DNA from: Reyranella sp. CPCC 100927
GTDB taxonomy: Bacteria > Pseudomonadota > Alphaproteobacteria > Reyranellales > Reyranellaceae
Direction of reading: 5' to 3'
DNA length: 64,000 nucleotides
NCBI RefSeq assembly: GCF_007859315.1
Contig: NZ_VOHA01000001.1
Span: 372,001-436,000 of the forward strand
Below the pieces are notes generated by a model that saw only the letters and a list, made by a program, of their open reading frames with translations, did not search any database and was not told the DNA's origin. Each line of letters begins with the position of its first letter. Position 1 is the first letter of the stretch. The position numbers and the translations under genes were made by a program. This document shows positions 35,269 through 44,121 of this stretch, in pieces.

Positions 35269-36309
35269 TCACGGCCTGCCGGGGCGCGGGATCGGTGCCG
35301 CGCTGTCGAGCAGCCCCTCGTGGATCAGTTCGGCCCACAGGTCCGACGGGATCGGGCGCTGCATGTGGCCCACATTCTGCTCGACCTCCGCGACGCTCAG
35401 TGCGCCGGGAATGACGGAACACACGGCCGGATGCGCCAACGGGAACTGCAACGCCGCGGCGGCCAGCGGCACGCCATGCCGCCCGCAGACGGCCTCGATC
35501 CGTTGCGCCCGCTCGATGATCGCCGGTGGTGCATTGGCATAGTCGTAGGTGGCGCCCGGTTTGACGTTGCCGGCGAGGATGCCTGAGTTGAATGGCCCAC
35601 CAAGGATCACGGACGTGCCGCGTTTGACGCAGGCCGGCATGAATTCGGCCAAGGCACCCTGCTCGAGCAACGTATAGCGGCCCGCCAGCAGGATGCAGTC
35701 GAAGTCGCCGGCCTGCAGGAAACGCAGGCTGGTGTCTGACTCGTTCAGCCCGATGCCGATGGCGCCAATCACGCCGGCGCGGCGCAAATCATCCAGGGCG
35801 CGAAAGCCGCTCTCCATGACGGTGCGGAAGCGCTCTTCCAGCACCGCGCGGTCCTGCGTCGTCCAGAAATCGACGTCGTGAATCAACGCGACGTCGATCC
35901 GCGCGATGCCCATGCGCAGATGCGACTGCTCCAGCGAGCGCATGACGCCATCGTAAGTGTAGTCGAACGTCGGCGCGAAGCCCGGCAGGCAGTTGGGCCG
36001 CAGGTCCGCCACGACTTCGCCGGGGCGTAACGTGCGCATCACGCGGCCGATCTTGGTCGACAGCACGTAGCTGTCGCGCGGCTTCTCGCGCAGCGCAGCA
36101 CCCATCCGCAGTTCGCTGCGCCCGTAGCCGTAGAAGGGCGAGGTGTCGAAGAAGGCGATCCCGGCCTGGTAGGCAGCGTCTACGAGCGCCACGGCTTCAG
36201 CGTCGGGGATGGTGACTCGGAAACCGCCGATCGGCGCGCCGCCCAGACCCAGCTCAGTGACGTCGATGGCCGTACGGCCGATGCGGCGATGCGGAAGGGC
36301 AGTCGGCAT
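35269..36309 (-). CDS. Aldo/keto reductase
   Basis: 346 residues from ATG 36309 (GGAG 5 bases upstream). The TIM-barrel family pattern includes ELGLGGAPIGG, the catalytic region FFDTSPFYGYGRSELRMG with Asp and Tyr, and STKIGRVM with Lys. Length and motif spacing place it near D-threo-aldose/L-fucose dehydrogenase and pyridoxal 4-dehydrogenase (AKR15-like). It is a clear paralogue of the enzyme at 57580. The next gene on the strand is the SelA-like PLP enzyme, immediately abutting, so the two probably act on one sugar-like or amino-sugar substrate. Confidence 0.88.
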   Translation of the reverse strand: MPTALPHRRIGRTAIDVTELGLGGAPIGGFRVTIPDAEAVALVDAAYQAGIAFFDTSPFYGYGRSELRMGAALREKPRDSYVLSTKIGRVMRTLRPGEVVADLRPNCLPGFAPTFDYTYDGVMRSLEQSHLRMGIARIDVALIHDVDFWTTQDRAVLEERFRTVMESGFRALDDLRRAGVIGAIGIGLNESDTSLRFLQAGDFDCILLAGRYTLLEQGALAEFMPACVKRGTSVILGGPFNSGILAGNVKPGATYDYANAPPAIIERAQRIEAVCGRHGVPLAAAALQFPLAHPAVCSVIPGALSVAEVEQNVGHMQRPIPSDLWAELIHEGLLDSAAPIPRPGRP

Positions 36310-36470
36310 GTGAGCTCCGTTGAACAGGCATCCGCGGCAAGATTGACCGGCATCACGCGCCATGTCACGGGCCGCTCATGGCATGGACAGCACCCGCACC
36401 ATGCCATGCCTGAATGGCGACCAAACTATTTTGCATGTACAGCCCCGACAAATGCGGGCCGAATCGCAGC

Positions 36471-36899
36471 ATGAAACGGCACCTGTCGGCTTTGATGATG
36501 CTCGTTGCGGCCCTGCTGGCGCTGATGCATGCGGCGTCGGCGCAGCAAAACCCCATTGTCGGGGTCTGGAGCTATTCGGCCTATCGCAGCGACGGGCAGC
36601 AGTCACACGCCTTCTTTTTCCAGTTCGGCCCCGATGGTCGGTTCCGCCAGCAGATGGTGATCCCGGGGCTGACCCAGAACTATGTCGGCGCCTACCAGCT
36701 GTCGCCGGATCTCGGGACCTTGTCCCTGGTCTATTATGACTACGACCCCAAACAGGACTGCCGCTATGGCGCCTGCTACCCGATCCGGCCCATCGTGGCG
36801 ATGAACAGCCCGATCAATGCCCAGATCCGGTTCTTGAGCGCGGCGCGGTTCGAGATGATGGATGCCAGCGGACCCATGCTGTGGGTCCGCGCGCAGTAG
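36471..36899 (+). CDS. Small secreted protein of unknown function
   Basis: 142 residues from ATG 36471. A classical signal peptide (KRHLSALMMLVAALLALMHAASAQ) is followed by a short beta-rich mature domain of about 115 residues beginning NPIVGVWSYSAYRSDGQQ, with two Cys in DCRYGACYP that could form a disulphide. The GVWSY start resembles lipocalin-like or calycin small exported domains, but no family is certain. Convergent, 3 bp from the histidine kinase stop. Periplasmic or secreted. Confidence 0.7.
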   Translation: MKRHLSALMMLVAALLALMHAASAQQNPIVGVWSYSAYRSDGQQSHAFFFQFGPDGRFRQQMVIPGLTQNYVGAYQLSPDLGTLSLVYYDYDPKQDCRYGACYPIRPIVAMNSPINAQIRFLSAARFEMMDASGPMLWVRAQ

Positions 36900-36902
36900 C
36901 GC

Positions 36903-38327
36903 CTAGCCCACGCGCGGCAGGCGGATGGTGGCGCGAAGTCCGTCCGGGCGATTGGCGAGGATAACGTCGCCGCCATGGGCGCGCACGATGCTGCGGGCGA
37001 TCGACAGGCCCAGGCCGACCCCGCCGGTCTCGCGGTTGCGCGAATTCTCCAGTCGCACGAACGGCTGGAACACCCGCTCGAGGTCCTGGTCGGGGATGCC
37101 GGGCCCATCGTCGTCGATGGTGATCTCCAGTCCATCCGCTGTCTGGCTGAGCGCCACGCGCGCTTCGCCGCCATAGCGCACGGCGTTCTCGATCAGGTTG
37201 CGCAGCGCACGGCGCAGTGCGTCGGGCCGGCAGCGATAAGGCATCGGCCCTGTCTCGGAAACGTTCACATTCCAGCCGAGATCGGCGAGGTCGGCACACA
37301 GGCTTTCCAGCAAGGCCGGAAAATCGACGGCGCGCGTGGCTTCGCCGCTGGCATCCTCGCGCGCGAAAGCCAGCGTCGCCTCGGTCATGGTCTGCATTTC
37401 CTCAACCGTTGCCAGCAGCTTTTCCCGCGTCTCCTCGTCGGAAACGAATTCAGCGCGCAAGCGCAGCGATGTGAGCGGCGTGCGCAGATCGTGGCCGATC
37501 GCGGCCAGCATGCGCGTGCGATCCTCCACGAAGCGGCGCAGGCGGGTCTGCATCTGATTGAAAGCCTCGGCGGTGCGGCGGACATCGGTCGGCCCGCGCT
37601 CGGGCACCGGCTCGACCTGTTCGCCGCGACCCAGTCCTTCGGCCGCTTGCGCCAACTGCCGCAGCGGCTGTGCGATACGCCCCGCGATCACCACGGCGAT
37701 CAGCGACAAAGCCAGCGCCGTCAGTCCCAGCGACAGGTAGGACTGCGATGACCAGACGGACGGCAACCGCTTGGCGAAGAAGGCGTTCAGCCAGCGGCCA
37801 TCGCCGAGCGGGACGGTCAGTCCCATCGCGTTGGCTTCCTCCAGATAGAGGAATTTCGCCGGTCGCGTGAACGACCATACATGGGCCGGCAGGACACGCC
37901 AGGATGCAGCGTTCGTGGCGGCAGCTGCGGTCGCGATCCAGGATGACTGCGCTGCCGCATCCGCCGGCGGCGGATGCCCGGGGCGCGGCTTCAGCGTCAA
38001 TCCTTCGGCCAGCTGGATCCATGCTTCGCGCATCCACTGGCTGGTATCCTCGGTGGTGTCGGTCGCCACCCAGTAGCGTGTGTAGCTCGTGCCGACGGCG
38101 CGCAGGATCTCGGCGTGCAGGGCAGGTGGTGTCGCTTCGAGCAGCCGCGCCGTCGATGCGCTGCGTACCAGGAACTCTTCCTTGGCAGCACCCTTCAGCA
38201 CGGTGGTGCGCTCATCGCTGAAGACGACGAAAGCGATGGCCTGCGACAGCGCCAGTGCGGCCAGCAGCAAGATCACCATCTGGCCGGTGAGGCTGATCGG
38301 CAACAGGCGTCGCATCATGCCGCGCAT
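36903..38327 (-). CDS. Two-component sensor histidine kinase
   Basis: 474 residues from ATG 38327 (GAGG 7 bases upstream, overlapping the response regulator end; ATGs at 38318 and 38315 are alternatives). A first transmembrane helix (MVILLLAALALSQAIAFVVF), a periplasmic region of about 140 residues, a second helix (YLSLGLTALALSLIAVVIAG), HAMP, then the H-box in AAIGHDLRTPLTSLR, N-box NLIENAVRYGG, and DDDGPGIPDQDLERVFQPF plus GGVGLGLSIA. All catalytic motifs are intact. It resembles EnvZ/RstB-type kinases. It forms an operon with the OmpR-type regulator just upstream. Confidence 0.93.
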   Translation of the reverse strand: MRGMMRRLLPISLTGQMVILLLAALALSQAIAFVVFSDERTTVLKGAAKEEFLVRSASTARLLEATPPALHAEILRAVGTSYTRYWVATDTTEDTSQWMREAWIQLAEGLTLKPRPGHPPPADAAAQSSWIATAAAATNAASWRVLPAHVWSFTRPAKFLYLEEANAMGLTVPLGDGRWLNAFFAKRLPSVWSSQSYLSLGLTALALSLIAVVIAGRIAQPLRQLAQAAEGLGRGEQVEPVPERGPTDVRRTAEAFNQMQTRLRRFVEDRTRMLAAIGHDLRTPLTSLRLRAEFVSDEETREKLLATVEEMQTMTEATLAFAREDASGEATRAVDFPALLESLCADLADLGWNVNVSETGPMPYRCRPDALRRALRNLIENAVRYGGEARVALSQTADGLEITIDDDGPGIPDQDLERVFQPFVRLENSRNRETGGVGLGLSIARSIVRAHGGDVILANRPDGLRATIRLPRVG

Positions 38328-39034
38328 ATGTCGGCCTCGAAACTGTAGCCGCCGCCCCAATGCGTCTTGATCAGCGCCGGGTTCTTCGGGTCGATCTCGA
38401 TCTTCTTGCGCAGCCGGCTGACCTGGTTGTCGATGCTGCGATCGAACACATCAGCGGCCCGGCCGACCGTGAGGTCCAGCAACTGCTCACGTGACAGCAC
38501 CAGGCCGGGATGGTCGAGGAAGACGTGCAGCAGGCGGAACTCGGCAGTGCTCAACGGCACCGCAACGCCGTCGGCGCCCACCAGCTCGCGGCGGCCGACC
38601 TCGAAGGTCCAGCGATCGAAGCGCACGGCGTTGGCCGGCCGGCGCTGTTGTCGCGGCGGCAGGCTGTTGGCGCGTCGCAGGACGGCGCGGATGCGCGCCA
38701 GCAGTTCGCGCGGGTTGAACGGTTTGGTCAGGTAGTCGTCGGCACCCATCTCGAGGCCGATGATGCGATCGGTGTCCTCGATGATGGCGGTCAGCAGGAT
38801 GATGGGCACGTCGGCGGTCGCGCGCAGATGCCGGCAGAGCTGCAGCCCGTCCTCGCCTGGCATCATGATGTCGAGCACCACCAGATCGAAGGCGCTGCGT
38901 TCATGGATGCGGCGGAACGCAGCAGCGCTCTCGGCGACGCTGACGCGGTAGCCGTTTTGGGTCAGGTAGCGTCCGACCAGTTCGCGAATGTCGCGGTGAT
39001 CGTCGACGACGGCAACGTGAGGCGTGGGTTCCAT
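38315..39034 (-). CDS. OmpR-family response regulator
   Basis: 239 residues: receiver domain (acidic pocket VVDDH, phospho-acceptor Asp55 in VVLDIMMPGEDG, Lys in LTKPFNPRELLARI) and C-terminal winged helix (LSTAEFRLLHVFLDHPGLVLSREQLL, VDRSIDNQVSRLRKKIE variants). It is first in the operon with the histidine kinase. TGTATCAA lies in its upstream region (39094-39101), and the same word occurs twice at 10-bp spacing before the molybdenum hydroxylase operon at 40159, a possible regulon link. Confidence 0.94.
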   Translation of the reverse strand: MEPTPHVAVVDDHRDIRELVGRYLTQNGYRVSVAESAAAFRRIHERSAFDLVVLDIMMPGEDGLQLCRHLRATADVPIILLTAIIEDTDRIIGLEMGADDYLTKPFNPRELLARIRAVLRRANSLPPRQQRRPANAVRFDRWTFEVGRRELVGADGVAVPLSTAEFRLLHVFLDHPGLVLSREQLLDLTVGRAADVFDRSIDNQVSRLRKKIEIDPKNPALIKTHWGGGYSFEADICAA

Positions 39035-39236
39035 CGCGTTTTCTCTCGCAGCCTGAAGCTACCACGGCGAGGCCGGCAACGCGCCGGCTAAACTGTATCA
39101 AAGTTTGTCGCCCCGCCCATCCGTCGCACTCCGCGACAATTCAATGGGTTCGGCGGCAAAGTCCTGTCACAGCCGCGGGGCAGGATCAGGGCGTCCAGGA
39201 ACCAGCGCCGTCCCCTCAACACAGCGGGTGTCCAAG

Positions 39237-39998
39237 ATGCTGAGATCAGCCATACGCCGCGTGGGTCTGCCGATCCATGGCGGTATCAACGACAATCTGT
39301 CGCGCTTTGTTCCACCGCTGCTGGCGCGCCACGCCGCGATCGATCCGGCTGCGTTCGACGTCCCGCGTCCGGCCCGGGTGACCGTGCTGTTCGCCGATAT
39401 CGTGGGGTTCACGCGCCTGTGCGAGGACCTCGCGCCGGCCGACACGATCGGCCTGCTCGGTGAGTTCCATCGGCGGATGGCGCGGGTTATCGCCGCGCAT
39501 GGCGCCGGGATCGACGACTACATCGGTGACGGCGTCATGGCGGTGTGGGGCGGCATGTGGGCGACGCCGGATGACACGGTGCGGGCCCTGCGCTGCGCGC
39601 TGGCGATGTTGGATGAACTGGTGCGCTGGAACCGCGAAAGCCCGGCGCGCCAGGCGCAGCCGTTGCGCATCGGCATCGGTCTGCATGTCGGCGAGGCCGT
39701 GGTCGGCAACAGCGGCGATGATCGGCGTGCCAAGCTGATGGTGCTGGGCGATGCCGTCAACGTCGCCAGCCGGCTCGAGCGCGCAACGCGTCAGCTGGGG
39801 GCGTCGCTGGTGGTTTCCGACGACGTGATGCGGGCAGCCTGCCGGTGCGCCCCACTGAACATCGGCCTGGATATCTGCCAGCGCAGCCCGATGAGTCTGA
39901 CAGTGCGCGGCCGTCGCAAGCCGGTCGCCGTCTGGGTCATGCATCAAGGTCTCGATGCGCAAACCGTGGTCGCGCTCTGCCGTACAGGCGCCGCGTGA
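39237..39998 (+). CDS. Class III adenylate/guanylate cyclase
   Basis: 253 residues from ATG 39237; the open frame extends to 39105 but that part lacks similarity. After about 48 residues the cyclase homology domain begins: [17 protein letters not shown] with metal-binding Asp54, [11 protein letters not shown] with Asp98, [16 protein letters not shown] and [12 protein letters not shown], the transition-state region. Metal residues are intact and no sensor domain is attached. It makes cAMP or cGMP in the cytosol; specificity cannot be stated. It lies between the divergent two-component genes and the molybdenum hydroxylase operon. Confidence 0.9.
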   Translation: MLRSAIRRVGLPIHGGINDNLSRFVPPLLARHAAIDPAAFDVPRPARVTVLFADIVGFTRLCEDLAPADTIGLLGEFHRRMARVIAAHGAGIDDYIGDGVMAVWGGMWATPDDTVRALRCALAMLDELVRWNRESPARQAQPLRIGIGLHVGEAVVGNSGDDRRAKLMVLGDAVNVASRLERATRQLGASLVVSDDVMRAACRCAPLNIGLDICQRSPMSLTVRGRRKPVAVWVMHQGLDAQTVVALCRTGAA

Positions 39999-40037
39999 CA
40001 CAGCGAGCATTCGCTTTCAGCAGGTGCTCCCGGCGTT

Positions 40038-40055
40038 TGTATCAATCTGTGTCAA
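40038..40055. promoter_or_regulatory. Tandem 10-bp-spaced motif, possible OmpR-type regulator site
   Basis: TGTATCAA (40038-40045) and TGTGTCAA (40048-40055) are direct repeats exactly 10 bp apart, one helical turn, as bound by OmpR-family dimers. TGTATCAA also lies in front of the response regulator at 39094-39101. The site is about 105 bp before the iron-sulphur subunit start. Confidence 0.45.
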
Positions 40056-40158
40056 ACAGCCGGATCGCGACAGTCGGCGACAAACAGAGACGCCGCAGGA
40101 CAACTTTCTGCGACAGCTCCCGCCTAGCGTTCCCATGCCACCATCCACGAGGCTCAAC

Positions 40159-40626
40159 ATGGCACGACTGACCATCAACGGCACAGTGCGCGACGTGGAC
40201 GTTCATCCCGATACGCCGTTGCTGTGGGCCATCCGCGAACAGCTCGGGCTGACCGGAACCAAGTACGGCTGCGGTGTTGCCCAGTGCGGCGCCTGCACCG
40301 TGCATATCGATGGTGTCGCTACGCGGTCCTGCGCGCTGACGGTCGGTGCGGTCTCGGCGGAACAGAAGATCGTCACCATCGAGGGCCTGTCTGCCGACAA
40401 CTCTCACCCGGTGCAGAAGGCGTGGCTGGCATTGGACGTGCCGCAATGCGGCTACTGCCAGTCCGGCATGATCATGGCCGCGGTCGCGTTGCTGCAGCAG
40501 AACCGTGATCCGTCCGATACCGACATCGATAGCGAAATCACCAATATCTGCCGCTGCGGAACCTACAACCGCGTGCGCGCGGCGATCAAGCAGGCGGCCA
40601 AGAGCCGCGACACCCGGCAAGGCTGA
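40159..40626 (+). CDS. iorA: 2Fe-2S subunit of molybdenum hydroxylase (isoquinoline 1-oxidoreductase alpha-like)
   Basis: 155 residues from ATG 40159 (GAGG 6 bases upstream). Two 2Fe-2S clusters are readable: the plant-ferredoxin type in [20 protein letters not shown]...RSC and the family-specific one in [11 protein letters not shown] and [13 protein letters not shown]. It passes electrons from the molybdenum centre. No signal peptide, so if the catalytic partner is exported by Tat this subunit would ride along with it. It forms an operon with the catalytic subunit (11-bp gap) and a flavoprotein. The symbol reflects family resemblance, not a proven substrate. Confidence 0.88.
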   Translation: MARLTINGTVRDVDVHPDTPLLWAIREQLGLTGTKYGCGVAQCGACTVHIDGVATRSCALTVGAVSAEQKIVTIEGLSADNSHPVQKAWLALDVPQCGYCQSGMIMAAVALLQQNRDPSDTDIDSEITNICRCGTYNRVRAAIKQAAKSRDTRQG

Positions 40627-40637
40627 AGGAGGCGAGC

Positions 40638-42803
40638 ATGACCGTTTCACGCCGCCGTTTCGTCGTCGGATCCGCTGCCGCGGTGGGCGGCTTGTCGCTA
40701 GGCTTCCATGTGCCGCTGCCGGGCAGCGCGTACGCTGCTGATGCGGCCACTGAGATCAACGCCTGGGTGGTCATCAAGCCCGATGAGACCGTTGTCATTC
40801 GCATCGCGCGTTCGGAGATGGGACAGGGCACGCTGACCGGCCTCGCCCAACTCGTGGCCGAGGAACTGGAGTGCGACTGGTCCCGGGTGACGACCGAGTA
40901 TCCGACCCCGGGTCAGAACGTGGCACGCAATCGCGTGTGGGGCGACTTCTCCACGGGCGGCAGTCGCGGCATCCGCGAGTCGCAAGAATATGTGCGCAAG
41001 GGCGGGGCCATCGCGCGCGAGATGTTGATCGCGGCGGCAGCGCAGGCTTGGCGCGTCCCCGCGGGCGAGTGTGTGGCGGCCAGGAGCGTGATCACGCATC
41101 GTCCCACGGGCCGCGTGACCACGTTCGGCAAGGTCGCGAGTGCGGCAGCCAAGCTGACGCCACCCGCTGAGGTCAAACTCAAGGATCCGAAGGATTGGAC
41201 CGTCGCGGGCAAGCCGTTGCCCAGGCTCGACACCGCCGACAAGCTCAACGGCAAGCAGATCTACGGCACCGACGTCGTGCGACCGGGCATGCTGAATGCT
41301 GCCATCAAGGCGTGCCCCGTGTTCGGCGGCAAGGTGAGCCGATTCGATGCTGGCAAGGTCACCGGCATGCCGGGCGTGAAGAAAGTGGTTCAGGTCGGTG
41401 ACACGGCGGTTGCCGTGGTGGCTGACACCTGGTGGCAGGCCAAGACGGCGCTCGATGCGCTGCCGATCGATTGGGACGACGGCCCCAACACGGGTGTTTC
41501 GAGTGCGTCCATCGCCAGCGCGTTGGCAGAGGGCCTGGATGCAGAAGCGGCGTTCGTCGGCACGGCCGTCGGTGACGCGCGCGGGATGATCCGGCGCGCG
41601 GCCAAGACCGTGACGGCGGTCTACGGCTATCCTTACCAGAATCACGCCACCATGGAGCCGATGAACGCCACCGCGCTCTACACGCCCGAGAAGTGCGAAG
41701 TCTGGGTGCCGACCCAGAATGGCGAGGGCAGCCTGGCGGCGGCGGCAGAGGCAGCCGGCCTGCCGGTTCAGAAGTGCGATGTCCACAAACTGCATCTCGG
41801 CGGCGGCTTCGGCCGGCGCGGCATCCATCAGGATTACGTGCACCAGGCGGTGCGGATCGCCAAGGAGCTCCCCGGTACACCGGTCAAGCTGATCTGGTCG
41901 CGGGAAGAGGACATGCTGCATGGTGCCTATCATCCGACGACGCAATGCAAGCTGACCGGCGCGCTCGATAGCGAAGGCAACCTGACGGCCTTGCATATGC
42001 GAATTTCAGGTCAGTCGATCTTCGCGGCGATCCGGCCTCAAGGTCTGGAGAACGGCAAGGATCCTCTCGTTTTCCAGGGCTTGACCGCCAACAGTACGCA
42101 CGCTGGCCTGTTGGGCTACTCGATCGCGAATCTGCTGATCGACCACGCCATGCGCAATCCACCGGTGCCACCGGGTCCTTGGCGTGGCGTCAACCTCAAT
42201 CAGAACGCGATCTACCTCGAGTGCTTCATGGATGAACTCGCCCACGCCGCGGGCCAGGATCCGCTGGCGTTTCGCCGCAAGCTGATGGCGAACTACCCCA
42301 AGCATCGCGCGGTCCTTGATGCGGCGGCGGACCGGATCGGCTGGAGCAATCCACCGGCAGCGGGCGTCCATCGCGGCATTGCCCAGATCATGGGCTTCGG
42401 CAGCTACGTCGCGGCCGCAGCCGAAGTGTCGGTCACCGGCGGTGAACTGAAGATCCATCGCATCGTTGCGGCGACCAATCCGGGCCACGCCGTCAATCCG
42501 GCGCAGATCGAGCGACAGGTCGAGGGCTCGTTCGTCTACGGCCTGTCGGCCTGCCTCTACGGCGAATGCACCGTCAAGGGCGGTCGCATGGAGCAGGAGA
42601 ACTTCGACACCTATGAGGTGATGCGGATGGCGGCCATGCCGGCGGTCGAGACCGTTTCGATGCCCTCGGGTGATTTCTGGGGCGGGGTCGGCGAGCCGAC
42701 GATCGCGGTGGCGGCGCCGGCCGTGCTGAATGCCATCTTCGCCGCCACCGGCAAGCGCATCCGGACGCTGCCGCTCAAGAACCACGACTTGAAAGCCGCC
42801 TGA
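40638..42803 (+). CDS. iorB: Molybdopterin-binding catalytic subunit of an aldehyde/isoquinoline oxidoreductase family hydroxylase
   Basis: 721 residues; AAGGAGG precedes the ATG. The N-terminus is a Tat signal (TVSRRRFVVGSAAAVGG, cleavage after AYAAD). Cofactor motifs: ARSEMGQGTLTGLAQL, HLGGGFGRRG, PPVPPGPWRGVN and the catalytic Glu in GGVGEPTIAVAAP. This is the IorB/periplasmic xanthine-dehydrogenase-family architecture, which hydroxylates an N-heterocycle or aldehyde with water and gives electrons to the respiratory chain. Periplasmic location is inferred from the Tat signal. Substrate unknown. Confidence 0.9.
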   Translation: MTVSRRRFVVGSAAAVGGLSLGFHVPLPGSAYAADAATEINAWVVIKPDETVVIRIARSEMGQGTLTGLAQLVAEELECDWSRVTTEYPTPGQNVARNRVWGDFSTGGSRGIRESQEYVRKGGAIAREMLIAAAAQAWRVPAGECVAARSVITHRPTGRVTTFGKVASAAAKLTPPAEVKLKDPKDWTVAGKPLPRLDTADKLNGKQIYGTDVVRPGMLNAAIKACPVFGGKVSRFDAGKVTGMPGVKKVVQVGDTAVAVVADTWWQAKTALDALPIDWDDGPNTGVSSASIASALAEGLDAEAAFVGTAVGDARGMIRRAAKTVTAVYGYPYQNHATMEPMNATALYTPEKCEVWVPTQNGEGSLAAAAEAAGLPVQKCDVHKLHLGGGFGRRGIHQDYVHQAVRIAKELPGTPVKLIWSREEDMLHGAYHPTTQCKLTGALDSEGNLTALHMRISGQSIFAAIRPQGLENGKDPLVFQGLTANSTHAGLLGYSIANLLIDHAMRNPPVPPGPWRGVNLNQNAIYLECFMDELAHAAGQDPLAFRRKLMANYPKHRAVLDAAADRIGWSNPPAAGVHRGIAQIMGFGSYVAAAAEVSVTGGELKIHRIVAATNPGHAVNPAQIERQVEGSFVYGLSACLYGECTVKGGRMEQENFDTYEVMRMAAMPAVETVSMPSGDFWGGVGEPTIAVAAPAVLNAIFAATGKRIRTLPLKNHDLKAA

Positions 42804-42804
42804 C

Positions 42805-44091
42805 GTGAGCGACATGATCACCCATACAGCCCGTCATAGCGCAGTGCCGACCGGTCTCGCCGGCACCGGCACGCCGTTCATCGGGGCGCCGCGCGTCTTG
42901 GCGCGACCGGCGGCGGCGATCGTGATCGTGGGCGGCGGTTTTGCCGGCGCGACCTGCGCGCGCGAATTGCGCCGTCAATCCGACCGTCTCAGCATCACGC
43001 TGGTCGAACCCAACCGGCGCTTCACCGCCTGCCCGTCGAGCAACGAAGTGATCGCCGGCCTGCGTGGAATGGAAGCGCAGGAGTTCGGTTACGATGGGTT
43101 GAAACGCGACGGCATTTCCATCGTGCAGCAGGATGCGGTCGCGGTCGATCCGCGGGCACGCCTGGTGAGGCTGCGCGACGGCTCGGCTCTCCACTACACG
43201 CGCCTGGTTCTGGCACCGGGAATCGACCTGCGTTTGGGCGCCATTCCCGGCTACGGGGCCGCCGCGGTCGATCTGATGCCGCACGCGTGGAAGGCGGGAC
43301 CGCAGACGATGCTCCTGCGTCGCCAACTCGACGCCATGGATGACGGTGGCCTGGTCGTCATCTCGGTGCCCGCCAACCCGTTCCGATGCCCCCCGGCACC
43401 CTATGAAAGGGCGAGCCTGATCGCCCATTTCCTCAAGACCAGGAAACCGCGGTCCAAGTTGATCGTTCTCGATGCCAAGGATGCCTTTCCCAGCCAGCGC
43501 CAGTTCCAGGCCGCGTGGCAGGACCTCTATCCCGGCCTCCTGGAGTGGGTGCCGCTGTCGTCGGGCGGCGCCGTCACGGACGTCGATCCGGCGGCGAAGA
43601 CCATTCACACCGATCGCGGCCGTCATCGCGCCAGTGTCGCGAACATCATTCCGCCCCAGAAAGCCGGCGCGATCGCCCGGCTCGCCGGTGTCACCGATCG
43701 CACCGGCTGGTGCCCGATCGATCCCATCTCCTTCGAATCACGCCTGCAGCCCGATATCCATGTCATCGGTGACGCCGCGATCGCGGGTGCCCTGCCGAAA
43801 TCGGCATTCGCGGCCAACAGCCAGGCGAAGGTCTGTGCCACGGCGATCGCGAGCCTGGTTCGCGGTCTGCCGCCGGCCGATCACCAGCTCTTCAACACCA
43901 GCTACAGCCTCATGGCGCCGGATTACGGCATTTCGATCGCCAGCGTCTATCGTCCCAGCAATGGGCAGTTTGCCGAGGTCGTCAAGCTGAGTGGGACAAG
44001 TCCGCTGGTCGCGCCGCGGACGCTTCGCGCCAATGAGGCACGAAATGCCGCGTCCTGGTTCCGCACGGTCACCAGCGCCGTGTTCGGCTGA
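42805..44091 (+). CDS. Flavocytochrome c/sulfide dehydrogenase-type flavoprotein
   Basis: 428 residues, GTG start 1 bp after the previous stop. An FAD fold starts at AIVIVGGGFAGATCARELRR, with TACPSSNEVIAG and FRCPPAPYERA carrying the two Cys typical of FccB/SoxF flavoproteins, HVIGDAAIAGALPKSAFAANSQAK for FAD and a C-terminal FCSD-like region. Known relatives oxidise sulphide, with a cytochrome c partner, in the periplasm. Here the N-terminus (about 38 residues before the FAD motif) lacks a clear twin-Arg or Sec signal and no cytochrome gene is adjacent. It is co-transcribed with the molybdenum hydroxylase and might act as its electron acceptor. Confidence 0.83.
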   Translation: MSDMITHTARHSAVPTGLAGTGTPFIGAPRVLARPAAAIVIVGGGFAGATCARELRRQSDRLSITLVEPNRRFTACPSSNEVIAGLRGMEAQEFGYDGLKRDGISIVQQDAVAVDPRARLVRLRDGSALHYTRLVLAPGIDLRLGAIPGYGAAAVDLMPHAWKAGPQTMLLRRQLDAMDDGGLVVISVPANPFRCPPAPYERASLIAHFLKTRKPRSKLIVLDAKDAFPSQRQFQAAWQDLYPGLLEWVPLSSGGAVTDVDPAAKTIHTDRGRHRASVANIIPPQKAGAIARLAGVTDRTGWCPIDPISFESRLQPDIHVIGDAAIAGALPKSAFAANSQAKVCATAIASLVRGLPPADHQLFNTSYSLMAPDYGISIASVYRPSNGQFAEVVKLSGTSPLVAPRTLRANEARNAASWFRTVTSAVFG

Positions 44092-44121
44092 CGCCGATCG
44101 TCCGCAGCGGCGATCCCGCGC

